Origin: Nesterenkonia pannonica
GTDB taxonomy: Bacteria; Actinomycetota; Actinomycetes; Actinomycetales; Micrococcaceae
Reading direction: 5' to 3'
NCBI RefSeq assembly: GCF_019575955.1
Contig: NZ_CP080575.1
Location: forward strand, 620,001-684,000
DNA: 64,000 bases
Part shown: one piece after another, positions 37,888 to 48,833 of the stretch
How the letters are laid out: the number at the start of each line of letters is the position of its first letter
Numbering within the stretch: the first letter of the stretch is position 1
Notes under the pieces: generated by a model
Database searches by the model: none
What the model saw: only the letters and a program-made list of their open reading frames with translations
What the model was told of the DNA's origin: nothing
Made by a program: the position numbers and the translations under genes

Positions 37888-39906
37888 ATGTCGGACAAAA
37901 ACCGCATAATACCGACCCCAGCAGGCGGGGACGCCTAGGAGCTGAAGCACGCCGTGCAGGCGGGATGCTGAGAACGCTCGACTACAGGCGCCCGAACTAC
38001 CCTCACGACACCCACCCGGCGCTGGTGCCAGGCATCGGCATCGACGAGCAGCGACGCTGGTACAGCGTGGACAAGCTTGTCCTCATCATCGCCGGAGCGC
38101 TCACCGTAGCGTTCGTCATCTGGGGCTCACCGCCCCGGCCCAGGTCGCCTCCGTTGCCGACGCAGCATTCACCTGGGTCACCTACAACGTCTCCTGGCTG
38201 TTCAACATCACTGCGGCCATCATCCTCGTGGTGATGCTGATACTGGCCTTCTCGTCCTACGGGCGCATCCCCTGGGCAAGGACGACGAGGAGCCGGAATT
38301 CTCCACCTTCGCGTGGATATCCATGCTCTTCGCCGCCGGACTGGGGATCGGAGTGCTCTTCTTCGGCCCATCAGAGCCCCTCGACTACTACACCGACCCG
38401 CCGCCGATGACCAACGAGGCCGAAACCACAGAGGCCCTGCACTACTCGCTGGGGCAGACCTTCTACCACTGGGGCTTCCACGCCTGGGCGATCTACGCCC
38501 TGGTGGGCGGCGCCGTCGCGTACGCCGCCTACCGCCGCGGGCGGGTGCTTCTGATGTCCTCGATCTTCGAGACGCTCTTCGGCAAGCGGCGCACCGAAGG
38601 CTTCGCGGGACAGATCGTCGACATCTTCGCGATCGTCGCCACGCTCTTCGGCACGGCTGCCACCGTCGGCATCGCCACGATGCAGGTCCAGCAGGGCGTG
38701 ACCATTGTGACCGGGTGGGGTGAGACCGGAAATACGGCACTCATCGTCATCATCGCCGTGCTCGCCGTCGGATTCATCCTCTCTGCCGTATCGGGCGTCG
38801 CACGCGGCATCCGCTACCTCTCGAACATCAATATCGTGCTGACCCTGGGGGTCGTGGCCCTGGTCTTCATCGCAGGGCCGACCCTCTTCCTGGCCAACCT
38901 GCTCCCGTCCGGGCTGATGTCCTACCTCGGAAACCTGCCTGACATGATGAGCCGCTCGGCGTCCTGGGGCGAAGAGACGCAGGAGTTCCAGTCGTGGTGG
39001 ACCGTCTACTACTGGGCCTGGTGGATCTCCTGGTCGCCGTTCGTCGGAATCTTCATCGCCCGCATCTCCCGCGGCCGCACCATCCGCCAGTTCGTCCTGG
39101 GTGTGATCACCATTCCCACCCTGCTGCTGGTCATCTCCTACGGGGTGCTGGGCGGCACCGCGATGTGGATGCGCAGCGAGGGCTATCCCGGGTTCGAGGA
39201 CGACGCGGACGGGAACCTTGCTCTGGCCCCGCCGGAAGTCTTCTACACCGTGGTAGAGAACCTGCCCGCGCTCGCGGCCTGGGTTCCGCTCCTCAGCATT
39301 GCGGTGCTGCTCGTCTTTGCGATCACCGCACTGGACTCTGCCTCGACCGTCATGGGCATGCTGTCCTCCAAGGGAAGCCAGAACCCCGCTCGATCATCGT
39401 CGTCTTCTGGGGCTGGTGATGACCGGCATCGCGCTGGTCATGCTCCTGCTCGGAGACGAGTCTGCCCTGGAAGGCCTGCAGCAGCTGGTCATCATCACCG
39501 CTGCTCCCTTCGCAGTGATCATCCTTCTCATCATCGTCGCCTGGTTCAGCGAGCTTCGGACCGACCCCGAGCGATCCGGCTGCGCTACGCCGACCGGGCG
39601 ATGCGCAACGCCGTGATCGACGGCGTGGACCGCTACGGGGACAACTTTGCTCTTGAAGTGGTGCCCAGCGAGCCCGGCCAGGGCGCCGGGGCTGTCATCG
39701 ACTCCGCCGACTCCGCCTACACCGACTGGTACCAGCGCACCAATGCGGACGGTGAGCCGGTCGACTACAACTACAGGACGGGCGAATGGGGCGACGGCTG
39801 GGATCCTGCCACCGGCGAGTTCAAGGCGATCATCGCCGAGCAGGACTCTGACCCCAAGGAGCCGGAGGGCGAGGGCGCTCCGGATGCAGAGACGCCGCGG
39901 AGCTGA
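37888..39906 (+). CDS. BCCT-family betaine/choline/carnitine transporter
   Basis: Sodium- or proton-coupled uptake of quaternary ammonium osmolytes. About 670 residues with 12 TM segments; the core motif is WWTVYYWAWWISWSPFVGIF with ARISRGRTIRQF, preceded by FFGPSEPLDYY and a GMLSS tract near 39360. The acidic C-terminal 150 residues are cytosolic and could be the osmosensing tail seen in BetP. ATG at 37888 (MSDKNRII) is preferred; the frame then breaks at GCCTAGGAG (37926), where GCCGGAG would restore it. An internal ATG at 37965 is the alternative. A terminator follows. The carnitine and choline-sulfate genes in the window make betaine or its precursors likely substrates. Confidence 0.9.
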
Positions 39907-39937
39907 ATCGTATGACCGCGACACTGATACTGCTGAC

Positions 39938-39957
39938 GCAGAGGCGTAAGCCTCTGC
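39938..39957 (+). terminator. Hairpin after BCCT gene
   Basis: Perfect 8-bp stem GCAGAGGC/GCCTCTGC with a GTAA loop, 31 bases after the BCCT stop. The loop may itself be one of the altered GCCGGC sites (GTAAGC), in which case the true stem-loop would be slightly different. Confidence 0.6.
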
Positions 39958-40124
39958 CTCCGGCGAACCGTCCACGCAAGTGTGCTCCGAACCGCGCCGC
40001 CGGGTGGGAGAACGACTCCTGGGAGCCTGACGCCATCGGATGGTGGGGCCGCGAGCCGTAGCGACGTCCTCGCTGACATTCGCACGCCCATGCTCGAAGA
40101 CCACCTGATGAAGGAATTTCAACA

Positions 40125-41081
40125 ATGCGCACAAATACTGCACGCCTTACTGCCCTGACATCCTTGGCCCTGGCCTCCGGGCTGGCGCTCAGCGCCTGCG
40201 GCGACGCCGGAGAATCCGGCGAGGATGCCGAGGCCGCCGACGGCATCACCCTTGAGCTCGGAGAGTTCAACTGGCTCGCCTCCGAATTCCAGGGTGCAGT
40301 CATCACCCAGATCATCGAGGACTACCCGGAGCTCGGCATCTCTGATGTCAGCACCACGCAGTTCGACCCCGCCGTGGGCTGGACAGGGCTCGGCTCCGGC
40401 GACGTCGACCTGCTCGTCGACGTGATCATGCCCAACCACGAAGGCTTCGCGGAGGAGAACGAGGACACCGTCGAGATCGTCTCCGAGGTCTACGGCGGTG
40501 CTGCCCAGGGTGGTTCATCCCCGAGTATGCCGCCGAAGGCGAGCTCTCCGGGCTGGAATCCGTGGACCAGCTCTCCGATTCGGAGTATGCCGATGCCGTC
40601 GGCAACACGCTCTACGACGCCGAGGCTTACTGGGTCACCACCGAGCACAATGCGGAGCGCCTCGAGGGCTTCGACCTCGATCTGGAGCACCTGACGTCCT
40701 CCGAGGCGGCGCTGATCGCCGAGGTGGAGAGCCACTACAGCGACGAGGAGCCCATCCTCTTCTTCTTCTACCAGCCGCACTGGCTGTTCAGCCAGCTCGA
40801 CCTCGTGCAGCTCGACGAGCCCAACGAGTACAACGAGGACTGCTTCGACGGGGGCAGCAGGACTGCGCCAGCCCTGAGCTCTCCGGCTGGACGGCAGCCC
40901 ACACTGACCTGCGGGACGAGGCCCCCGAGTTCGTGGCCATGCTGGAGGAGTTCGAGATCCCCTGGAGGACATCGAGGAGGCGATGCTTCAGGACGAGGAT
41001 GAGGACGTCGACGTCGAGGACCTCGCTGCCGATTGGGTTGAGGAGAACGCCGACACGGTCGAATCCTGGGTCAACGGCTGA
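40125..41081 (+). CDS. Glycine betaine-type substrate-binding lipoprotein (OpuAC family)
   Basis: About 318 residues in four frames. Lipoprotein signal LALASGLALSAC, then the OpuAC fold: GEFNWLASEFQGAVITQIIE, GWTGLGSGDVDLLVDVIMPN, the ligand-side WFIPEYAAEG, YWVTTEHN and ILFFFYQPHWLFSQLDLVQL with aromatic residues typical of the betaine cage. Very acidic, as expected for an exported halophile protein. ATG at 40125 follows AAGGA. No OpuA ATPase or permease is adjacent; the neighbour is a BCCT carrier behind a terminator. GCTTAC at 40627 may be another altered site. Confidence 0.87.
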
Positions 41082-41094
41082 TCGAGCCGTTCTG

Positions 41095-41132
41095 AGGTGC
41101 GGGGCCGGGGCAGCAGCCTCGGCCCCGCACCT
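41095..41132 (+). terminator. Strong hairpin after betaine-binding protein gene
   Basis: 13-bp perfect stem AGGTGCGGGGCCG with complement at 41120-41132 and a 12-base loop, 13 bases after the stop. It lies between two converging genes and may serve both. Confidence 0.85.
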
Positions 41133-41134
41133 GT

Positions 41135-41506
41135 TCAGAGGGCCAGTCGGTAGCCCCGTTTGACCACGGTCTGGACCACTGCGGCCTCCGGAAGTGCGTG
41201 CCGCAGGCGAGAGATCCACATCTCCAAGCCGTGCGCAGAGCCGCACTGGGGCAGCATGCGCATGAGATGCTCGCGCGAAATGACTGCGCCCTGCGCCCGA
41301 GCCAGCACCCGCATGACGGCCATGGGTCCCGGGGCGAGCCGGATCGGCGGGCACCCCGGAAGGGTGACCGTGTTCGTCGTCATCTCCACGACGCCGCTGG
41401 CGGTCTTCACGCGCAGGAACTGATCGTCTGCGATGACTTCGGCCGGGGTTCCACGATCACCGCCTTGGGGTCTCTTGTCTGCGGAGAGAAGCAGCGTTCG
41501 CCTCAT
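41135..41506 (-). CDS. Stand-alone OmpR/PhoB-type winged-helix DNA-binding protein
   Basis: A 123-residue protein in a single frame. The C-terminal 75 residues are a Trans_reg_C winged helix: LAPGPMAVMRVLARAQGAVI, SREHLMRMLP, HGLEMWISRLRHALPEAAVV and the wing VVKRGYRLAL. No receiver domain precedes it. Such isolated domains also occur at the end of actinobacterial uroporphyrinogen-III synthase fusions, but no HemD domain is readable upstream. It is divergent from the AztD-like gene across about 170 bases holding two Zur-like boxes. The regulated genes are unknown. Confidence 0.65.
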   Translation of the reverse strand: MRRTLLLSADKRPQGGDRGTPAEVIADDQFLRVKTASGVVEMTTNTVTLPGCPPIRLAPGPMAVMRVLARAQGAVISREHLMRMLPQCGSAHGLEMWISRLRHALPEAAVVQTVVKRGYRLAL

Positions 41507-41628
41507 GCAGGGGTTCGGGGCAGCGGCTGCGGCTCCGCAGTCAGGCTATGGGGCGCCGTTTCTCGCCCTTGTCGGCGGTGTAAAGCAGGTGTTGCCGAGT
41601 TTTCACGATTCGGAGCACGACTCGTTAT

Positions 41629-41676
41629 TGAGAACGATTTGCGATGAGTGGGACCTTGTGATGATAATGATTCGCA
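41629..41676 (+). promoter_or_regulatory. Two Zur-like boxes before the AztD gene
   Basis: TGAGAACGATTTGCG (41629-41643) and TGATAATGATTCGCA (41662-41676) share the pattern TGAnAAnGATTnGC, close to the actinobacterial zinc-uptake regulator box TGAAAATGATTTTCA. They are 33 bases apart (about three helical turns), and the second touches the ATG of the metallochaperone gene. This would switch the gene on under zinc limitation. Confidence 0.6.
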
Positions 41677-43167
41677 TGAACACCGCATCGAAGACCTTGA
41701 CATCTCTTGCCCTTGTCTCCGCCCTGGCGCTGAGCGCCTGCGCCGGGGAGAACGGCGAGGAGGCTGAAGAGCAGAACGACGCAGACCAGAACGCCGCTGC
41801 GGAGGACACCGGCGCCGATGAGGCGGGGGAGCTGCGGACGCTGACGACGACGCTGATGCTGACGCCGAGGGGGAGGACGACATTGACCCCTCCGAGCGTG
41901 AGCAGCAGGAGGTTTAGCGGCGCTGAGCCGCGCGTGGCCGTCACCTATGACGGAGGCGCGGCAGTCCTCGACGGCGTCTCCCTGGACGTCATCGACGAGT
42001 TCGACGCCGACGGGTTCCTCCGGATCAACGAGGCCGGGGACGGCCGGCATGCCTTCCTGACTGAGGGCAGCAGCTTCCGCCTCCTGGACGCTTAAGCACC
42101 TGGGGAGAGCCGCACGGCGAGCACAACCACTACTACACCACCGAGCCCTATCTCTCGGATGTCACGGTGGACGGGGACACGCCCGCCCACGTCGTCTCCC
42201 ACGACGGCATCGGCACCCTGTTCTTCGACGGAACGGGGAGTACCGCTCCTTCGACCTGGCGGAGCTGGACGTCGAGGCAGAGAGCCTGGAGACCGAGAGC
42301 TACGAGAGCGAAGGCGAGCACCATGGTGTGGCCGTGGTGCTCGAGGACGGCTCACGCTTCGAAACTCTCGAGGACCGCTCGGGTGCGCGTTTCCTCGACG
42401 CTGACGGCGAGGAGATGGATCGGAACGAGAACTGCCCCGGCGTCCACGGCGAGGCGGCCGGGCCGGAGGGGTCATTGCGGTCGGCTGTGAGGACGGCGTC
42501 CTGGTCTGGGACGGCGAGCAGTTCGAGAAGCATGACACCGGCGAGGACTACTCCCGCATCGGAAACCTGTTCCCTCGGAGGGCTCTCCCATCTTCCTGGG
42601 CGACTACCGCACGGATCAGGACGGCGAGGAGCCGATGACCGAGGTGGCCCTGGTCAACACGGAGTCCGGCGACATCTCGACCGTCAACGTGGATTCCCCT
42701 ATAACTTCCGGAACCTGCAGCGCGGCCCCGACGGCGAGGCGCTGGTGCTGACCGAGGACGGCCAGCTCCACATCATCGACCCGGAGACTGGCGAGCACCT
42801 GGAGCACATCGACGTCATCGACGAGTGGACCGAGCCGGAGGATTGGCAGGAGCCGCGTCCGGCCATCCGTGCCCACGATGACCTCGTCTACGTCACGGAC
42901 CCGGACAGCCAGGAGATCCACCTCCTGGACCTGACCGAGGGCGAAGTGATCACCACCGCTGAGTTCGACTTCGAGCCCAACGAGATCATCGTCATCGACG
43001 GCCGCCCCGTCGAGGGTGTGTCCTCCGACTACGACGAGGACCACGAGGAGGACGATCACGGACACGGCGATGACGACCATGATCACGACGAAGACCACGA
43101 TGACGACGATCACGGCCACGACGATGATGGCCATGATCACGACCACGAGGATGACCACGATCACTGA
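41676..43167 (+). CDS. AztD-like zinc metallochaperone lipoprotein with Asp/His-rich tail
   Basis: About 497 residues over four or five frames. ATG at 41676 starts a signal LALVSALALSAC (lipobox LSAC). An acidic Asp/Glu/Ala stretch leads to a beta-propeller-like domain with repeated units (VAVTYDGGAAVLDG, HVVSHDGIGTLFFDGTGEY, VIAVGCEDGVLVWDGEQF). The EPHGEHNHYYTTEP segment is the AztD zinc-ligand region. The last 45 residues are almost entirely Asp, His, Glu and Gly. AztD passes zinc to AztC of the AztABC importer; no AztABC genes are adjacent. GCTTAAGC at 42090 breaks the frame where DAGTWGEPHG is expected. Confidence 0.82.
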
Positions 43168-43303
43168 GTGATCCTCGTCCGAGACCTCCTCTGTCAGGTG
43201 CGATAAGGGAACGGTGAGCGGCCTTCGGCCCCGATCTCGGGAGCCGGGGCCGCTCTTCCGTCGCAGAGGGAACACCGCGCGACGGCCTGACGTTTGAGAG
43301 CGT

Positions 43304-43524
43304 ATGACCAGCCCACAGGTGTACACAGTGACGGAATGTCGTGCGCGCACTGCGAGACCGCAGTGCGTGAGGAGCTGGAGGACGTCGACGGCATCGCCGA
43401 GGTCCGCGTCAGCGCATCCTCCGGACGCCTCGAGGTGACCCCGCAGCCCGACGCGCCCGTCGCAGACGCAGCGGTTGAGGCGGCCGTCGAGGAGGTAGGC
43501 TACACGGCGGTGCGGGCAGCATGA
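43304..43524 (+). CDS. copZ: Copper chaperone, heavy-metal-associated domain
   Basis: About 74 residues after repair of one missing G near 43336. The metal site is TGMSCAHCETAV, with the beta-alpha-beta-beta-alpha-beta HMA fold continuing as REELEDVDGIAEVRVSASSG and ending [11 protein letters not shown]. It delivers Cu(I) to the CopA pump encoded next, whose ATG overlaps its stop. ATG at 43304 is used (MTSPQVYTVTGM). Confidence 0.9.
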
Positions 43525-45832
43525 CCGGCCGCCTGAAGGAGCAGACGACGGATGCGCCCGCCGAGGGCGAACGGATCGAGCTGGCCATCGGCGGGATGAC
43601 CTGCGCGGCCTGCGCCCAGCGGGTGGAGAAGAAGCTGAACAAGATCGACGGCGTGACCGCGCACGTCAACTATGCGACGGAGAAGGCATGGATCTCTGGT
43701 GGAGCTGACGATGTCCGAGAAGACTTCGTCAGCCAGCTGATCACCACGGTGGAGAAGGCGGGCTACACCGCTGAGCGCCCCCGCAGAGCGGGGTCGGGCA
43801 GGAGAGCGACGGGTCGCGCAGGGACATGAGGTCTCTGCGGCTGCGGCTCATCATCGCATCGGTGCTCTCCGTGCCGGTGGTGCTGTGGGCCATGGTTCCC
43901 GCCTCCCAGTTCGACTACTGGGCCTGGGCCTCCCTGGCGCTCACTGCGCCGGTGGTGCTGTGGGCCGGGTGGCCCTTCCACCGGGCTGCGGCGCTCAGCG
44001 CACGCAGCGCGACTGCCACCATGGACACCCTCATCTCGATAGGAACCCTCGCCGCGCTGGGGTGGTCCCTGTACGCCATGCTCTTCGGCGCCGCCGGGAT
44101 CCCCAGCTGCGCCACGAGTTCGTCCTCTTCGACACTCCCATCTGGGCTAAGCGGCGGCACCCACGGTGCCTACCACGTCTACTTCGAAGTGGCCGCGGCC
44201 GTCACCGCGTTCCTGCTCCTGGGCCGGTACCTCGAGAAGCGCGCGAAGTCCCAGGCCGGACAGGCCCTGCGCTCACTGCTGAATCTGGGCGCCAAGGAGG
44301 TCACCCTCATGCGCGGGGGCGGAGGTCCAGGCCCCGGCCAGCAGCCTGGCCGTGGGGGACGAGTTCGTCGTCCGCCCGGGAGAGAAGATCGCCACCGACG
44401 GCACGGTGCTCAGCGGTGCCTCCGCGGTCGACATGTCGATGCTCACAGGAGAGTCGGTGCCGGTGCAGGTCGCAGAGGGCGACGCCGTCGTCGGCGCCAC
44501 GGTCAACGCCTCCGGTAAACTGCTGATCCGGGCGGACCGGGTCGGCGGCGACACCCAGCTCGCCCAGATGGCCAAACTGGTGGAGGAGGCGCAGTCCGGC
44601 AAAGCTGCGGTGCAGAGGCTGGCCGATCGCGTCTCCGGCGTCTTCGTCCCCGCAGTGCTGCTGCTCGCGCTGATCACCCTGATCAGCTGGCTGGTCCTCG
44701 GCGCCTCGGGGAGGCGGCGTTCACCGCGGCCGTGGCTGTTCTGATCATTGCCTGCCCATGCGCCCTGGGGCTGGCCACGCCGACCGCCCTGCTTGTGGGC
44801 ACCGGGCGCGGCGCGCAGCGAGGCATCCTCATCAAGGGGCCGGAGGTGCTCGAGTCCTCCCGCCGGCTGGATGCGGTGCTGCTCGACAAGACCGGAACGG
44901 TCACCACGGGTGCGATGCACATGAACGCGCTCCACGTCGCCGAAGGCTTCTCGGAGCCCGAGGTGCTGCGTCTGGCCGGGGCGCTGGAGTCCTACTCGGA
45001 GCACCCCGTGGCCCGAGCGGTGACGAACGCGGCCCGCGAGGCCCACGGCTCGCGCGCCGGAACCCTCCCTGCGGTGGAAGCATTCACCAACCACGAGGGC
45101 CATGGAGTGAGCGGCGAAGTCCTCGGCGCCGACGGCGCTGCCCGGCGCGTGATGGTGGGGCGACGCGCCCTCATCGAATCGCAGGGGATGGGCATCCCCG
45201 GCGGCATCGGACAGCTCGCTGCGGCGGCCGAGGCAGGCGGCAGCACCCCGTGCTCGTCACGGTCGACGGTGTGCTCGCCGGTGTGGCGATCGTTGCTGAC
45301 GCGGTGAAGCCCACCAGTGCCGAGGCGGTGTCGCAGCTGAAGGCGCAGGGGGTGCGGTGCTGCTGCTCACCGGAGACAACGAAGGGGCTGCCCGACGAGT
45401 CGCCGACGAGGTGGGCATCGACGAGGTGCTCGCTGAGGCGATGCCCCAGGACAAGGTGGCTGCGATCAGGCGGCTGCAGTCGGAGGGCAGCCGCGTGGCC
45501 ATGGTGGGCGATGGTGTGAACGACGCCGCGGCCCTGGCCCAAGCGGATCTCGGCGTGGCCATGGGGACCGGCACCGACGTGGCCATCGATGCGGCGGACA
45601 TCACCATCATCCGAGGTGACCTGCGCAGCGTCGGAGAGTCCCTGAAGCTGGCCCGCCGCACCCTGCGGACCATTCGCGAGAATCTCTTCTGGGCGTTCCT
45701 CTACAACACGGCGGCGCTGCCTCTGGCCGCCCTGGGGCTGCTCAGCCCGATGCTCGCCGGTGCCGCGATGGTGCTCAGCTCCTGAGCGTCGTGGCGAACT
45801 CCCTGCGCCTGCGCCGATTCTCAGCTGTGTGA
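43521..45832 (+). CDS. copA: Copper-translocating P-type ATPase
   Basis: P1B-type Cu(I) efflux pump, about 765 residues over many frames. One N-terminal HMA domain ([12 protein letters not shown]), then TM helices from 43830, the actuator MLTGESVPV, the transport site [13 protein letters not shown], the phosphorylation site [36 protein letters not shown] and a final helix pair ending [21 protein letters not shown] at 44146 shifts the frame in the TM3-4 loop (IWAGGGTHG expected). The end at 45832 assumes one C lost near 45778 (SSLSVVANS). Translationally coupled to copZ. Confidence 0.95.
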
Positions 45833-45889
45833 AGAGGGTCTCACTCGTCGCGGGCTGATCGGCAGGCGCAGGAGCAATAGACTTCCGGG

Positions 45890-46827
45890 GTGATTTCCCC
45901 GGGGCGCGGTGTGCTGCTGATGCTGGTCGGTACGTTCGCGCTGGCGGCGTCCGCCGCGATGATCGCCGCCATCGATTCGGAGCCGATGAGCGTGGCCGCC
46001 TGGCGCTGCCTGCTGGCCTGCCCCATGCTGCTGCCCTTCGCCCTGTGGGAGCTGCGACGCGTGGACCGTGCGGCCGCCCTGCCGCGGCGCACGCTGCTGG
46101 GCGCTGTCATCGGAGGCATCGCCATCGGCGCCGACTACGCGTTCTACAACACCTCCATCGTCGTCATCGGCGCGGCATCGCCACCGTGCTCATCAACATC
46201 CAGCTGGTGGTTCTGCCGCTGCTGGCATGGGCAGTCGAAGGCGTACGGCCCATGCGCTCGCTGCTGTGGATCGTTCCGATGATGCTGCTGGGGTGGCGTT
46301 TGCCGCGGGCGCCTTCGGGGACGAGGCGCTCAACTGGGGCGGGGTCGCAGCCGGTCTGGCAGCTAAGCGTCTGCTACGCGGCGTACCTGGCCATCATCCG
46401 GCGCACCGCCCCGCGCACTGTCCGTCCGGCCCCGTTCACCGTGCTGGCGGTGGTCTGCCTCTCGGCGGGCCTGGTGAGCCTGGCCGCTGCGGCGGGCACC
46501 GGCCGTCTGGTCATGCCCGCAGGATGGGAGGGCTGGGCGTGGTTCGCCGCTCTCGCACTCGTCGGGCAGGTCATCACGTACCTGAGCTTCAACATTGCCA
46601 TGACCGGCATCACGGAGGTGACCTCCTCAACCCTGATGCTGCTCAGCGCCGTATTCGCCGTGGTGCTCGATGTGATCATCTTCGGGCGGATCCCCACCGT
46701 CTGGCAGCTGCTCGGCTGCGGCCTCATCATCGCTTACGCCTGGTGCGCCTCCGTCCTCTCCGCCAATCGCCGGGTCAGGCAAGAAGCGGCTGTGCGGACT
46801 CCCAGATCTCCACGAATGCGGGGATGA
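45890..46827 (+). CDS. EamA/DMT-family transporter
   Basis: About 312 residues, ten TM segments in two EamA repeats: GVLLMLVGTFALAASAAMIA, AWRCLLACPMLLPFALWE, GAVIGGIAIGADYAFYN, ATVLINIQLVVLPLLAW, then after 46320 the second repeat with QVITYLSFNIAMTGITEVTS and LMLLSAVFAVVLDVIIFG. Substrate (amino acids, metabolites or drugs) is unknown. GTG at 45890. Frameshifts at 46163 (GGG to GG), near 46295, and a GCTAAGC anomaly at 46362 (AAGVCYAAYL expected). It converges on the LysE gene with a 53-base overlap. Confidence 0.85.
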
Positions 46828-47396
46828 GGGACGCCACCAGCAGCAGCGCCATGACCACGTTGAACACGCGCATGTGGGCTTACCTGCTGATGATGCGGCT
46901 TACGCCCACCCCCATCACGGCCCACGCTGTGGTGCAGGGGGCGCCGAAGACCATCGCGAACAGCGCGATGACCACCACCTCGGCGAAGAACGAGCCCCAG
47001 AACCCCGTGTAGGTCGACAGGGCCGCGATCACCAAGGTCCAGGCCTTCGGGTTGACCAGCTGAAAGAGCGCCATCTTCACAAAGCCCGGAGGCCTGCCCT
47101 GCGTGCCGGGTTGGACGTGCGTCGGAGCCGCGGCGATGTTCCATGCCAGCCACAGCAGGTAGACCACGCCGATGGGACGCAGTATGTCCAGCACGAACGG
47201 CCACTGGGCGAGGACCCCGCCGAGCCCCATCCCCACCAGGATGATCATCAGCGGGAACCCCACGTTCACCCCGGCGATGCACGGCACCGTTCGACGCAGC
47301 CCATAGTTGGCCCCGGACGCCAGCGCGATGGCGTTGTTCGGCCCTGGGGTGCCCGCGCTAAGCGAGGATGAAGGCGATCAGCGACAGAAACGACAT
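46775..47396 (-). CDS. LysE/RhtB-family amino acid exporter
   Basis: About 207 residues. From the ATG at 47396: SFLSLIAFILAGAGTPGPNN (the conserved TPGPN of this family), GVNVGFPLMIILVGMGLGG, VVYLLWLAWNIA and FQLVNPKAWTLVIAAL, all typical of LysE. Three altered GCCGGC sites occur: 47357 (GCTAAGC, makes a stop in FILAGAGTPG), 46898 (VGAGRII expected) and 46878, where GTAAGC on the coding strand creates a TAA after IISR. Repairing the last restores the C-terminal helix FNVVMALLLVASLIPAFVEI and a stop at 46775. Confidence 0.85.
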
Positions 47397-47534
47397 TCGA
47401 TGAATGTACTTCCTCGAAGCGGTGCGACCACGCATGCTCGCCCGGGCCGATGAGCCTCGGCGTCGGTCCGTCGCCGCGGACGTGGCTTAGGGTTCACCCC
47501 AGGAGCATCGGCAGACCGTTGAAGGAGCAGAACG

Positions 47535-48811
47535 ATGGGCTATCCCATGCCGGGAATGTGGGTTGAGGAGCACACGCTGAGAGTGCCGCTGGACTGGTCG
47601 AGCCCCGACGGGGAGGACATCGACCTGTTCGTCCGGGAGCTGGTGGGACCGGAGAAGCGGCGCGAGGACCTGCCGCTGCTGCTGTTCCTTCAGGGCGGGC
47701 CCGGGGCGCGAATCCTCGTCCGACCCGTCCCGGCTCCTGGATCGAGGAAGCGCTGGCGCATTACCGCATCGTGCTGGTGGACCAGCGCGGCACAGGACGC
47801 TCCACCCCGCTGGAGGCTGAAGACGTCTCGGCCCGCGGCGACGCCGAGGCGGGAGCCGAGCACCTGTCCCTGTTCCGCGCAGACTCCATCGTCCGAGACC
47901 TCGAGCACGTCCGCAGCACCCTCTTCGGCGGCCGCCGGTGGGCAACCCTGGGGCAGTCCTACGGAGGCTTCCTGACTCTCACGTACCTGTCGATGCACCC
48001 CGAAGCGCTGACGGCCTGCTACATCACCGGGGAGTGCCCGGCACGCCTCCCCAGGCATCTGAGGTGTACGCGCGGACCTTCCCGCGGGTGGAGGCCAAGA
48101 CCCATGAGTACTACAGCCGCTACCCCAGGACGTCGAGACCCTCGCAGCGGTGGCCGACGTGCTCGCCCAACAGGATGTGCGCCTGCCCGACGGGGACGCT
48201 CTGACGGTCCGCCGCCTTCAGTCCCTGGGCCAGGACTTCGGCATGAAGCCGGGCTTCGAGCGCATGCACTGGCTGCTTGAGACGGCCTTCGCCCGGCCCG
48301 GGCGGCTCGCGGAGGGCTTCCTCGAGGAGGTCCAGATCCAGACCTCGCAGGCCGGACGCGTCCTGTACTGGACGCTGCAGGAGGCCATCTACGCGGACGC
48401 TGACTCCGGCCCCACCGCGTGGGCCGCCCAGGCGGAGAGGAGCCGCAGGCCTCAGTTCCGGGAGGACGCACGGCCGCTGCTGCTCACCGGGGAGATGTCG
48501 TTCCCTGGATGTTCGAGGATATCCGCGCGCTGAAGCCGCTTCGTCCTGCCGTGGAGGCGCTGCACCAGAAGCAGGACTGGACGCCCCTCTACGACCTGGA
48601 TCGGCTGGCCGCCAACGAAGTTCCGGTGGCCGCCGCCGTCTACTACGACGACATGTTCGTCGATGCAGGCCTCTCACTGGACACGCTGAGCCGGATCGGC
48701 AGCTCCCAAGGGTGGGTGACCAACGAATTCGAGCACGACGGCATCGCCTCCGGCCGGACCTTCACGCACCTGCGCGAGATGGTCGCTGACCGCGGCGGCG
48801 AGCTCCGCTGA
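47535..48811 (+). CDS. Proline iminopeptidase-like alpha/beta hydrolase
   Basis: About 427 residues in four frames. The S33-family HGGPG-type oxyanion motif appears as LQGGPGG, followed by IVLVDQRGTGRS, the nucleophile elbow TLGQSYGGFLTLTYL and the sequence near the C-terminus with the acid and base (VYYDDMFVD, NEFEHDGIASGRTF). Family members release N-terminal proline from peptides. Proline would then feed PutA, two genes away. ATG at 47535, with GAAGGAG upstream. Confidence 0.87.
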
Positions 48812-48833
48812 GCAGAGGCGAGCGGGCCCGGCT

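Noticed and set aside
42616-43350. Minus-strand frame rich in Val and Ile opposite the AztD tail
   Set aside because: It is the complement of the Asp/His codon repeats. The plus-strand frame has the signal peptide, lipobox and AztD motifs.
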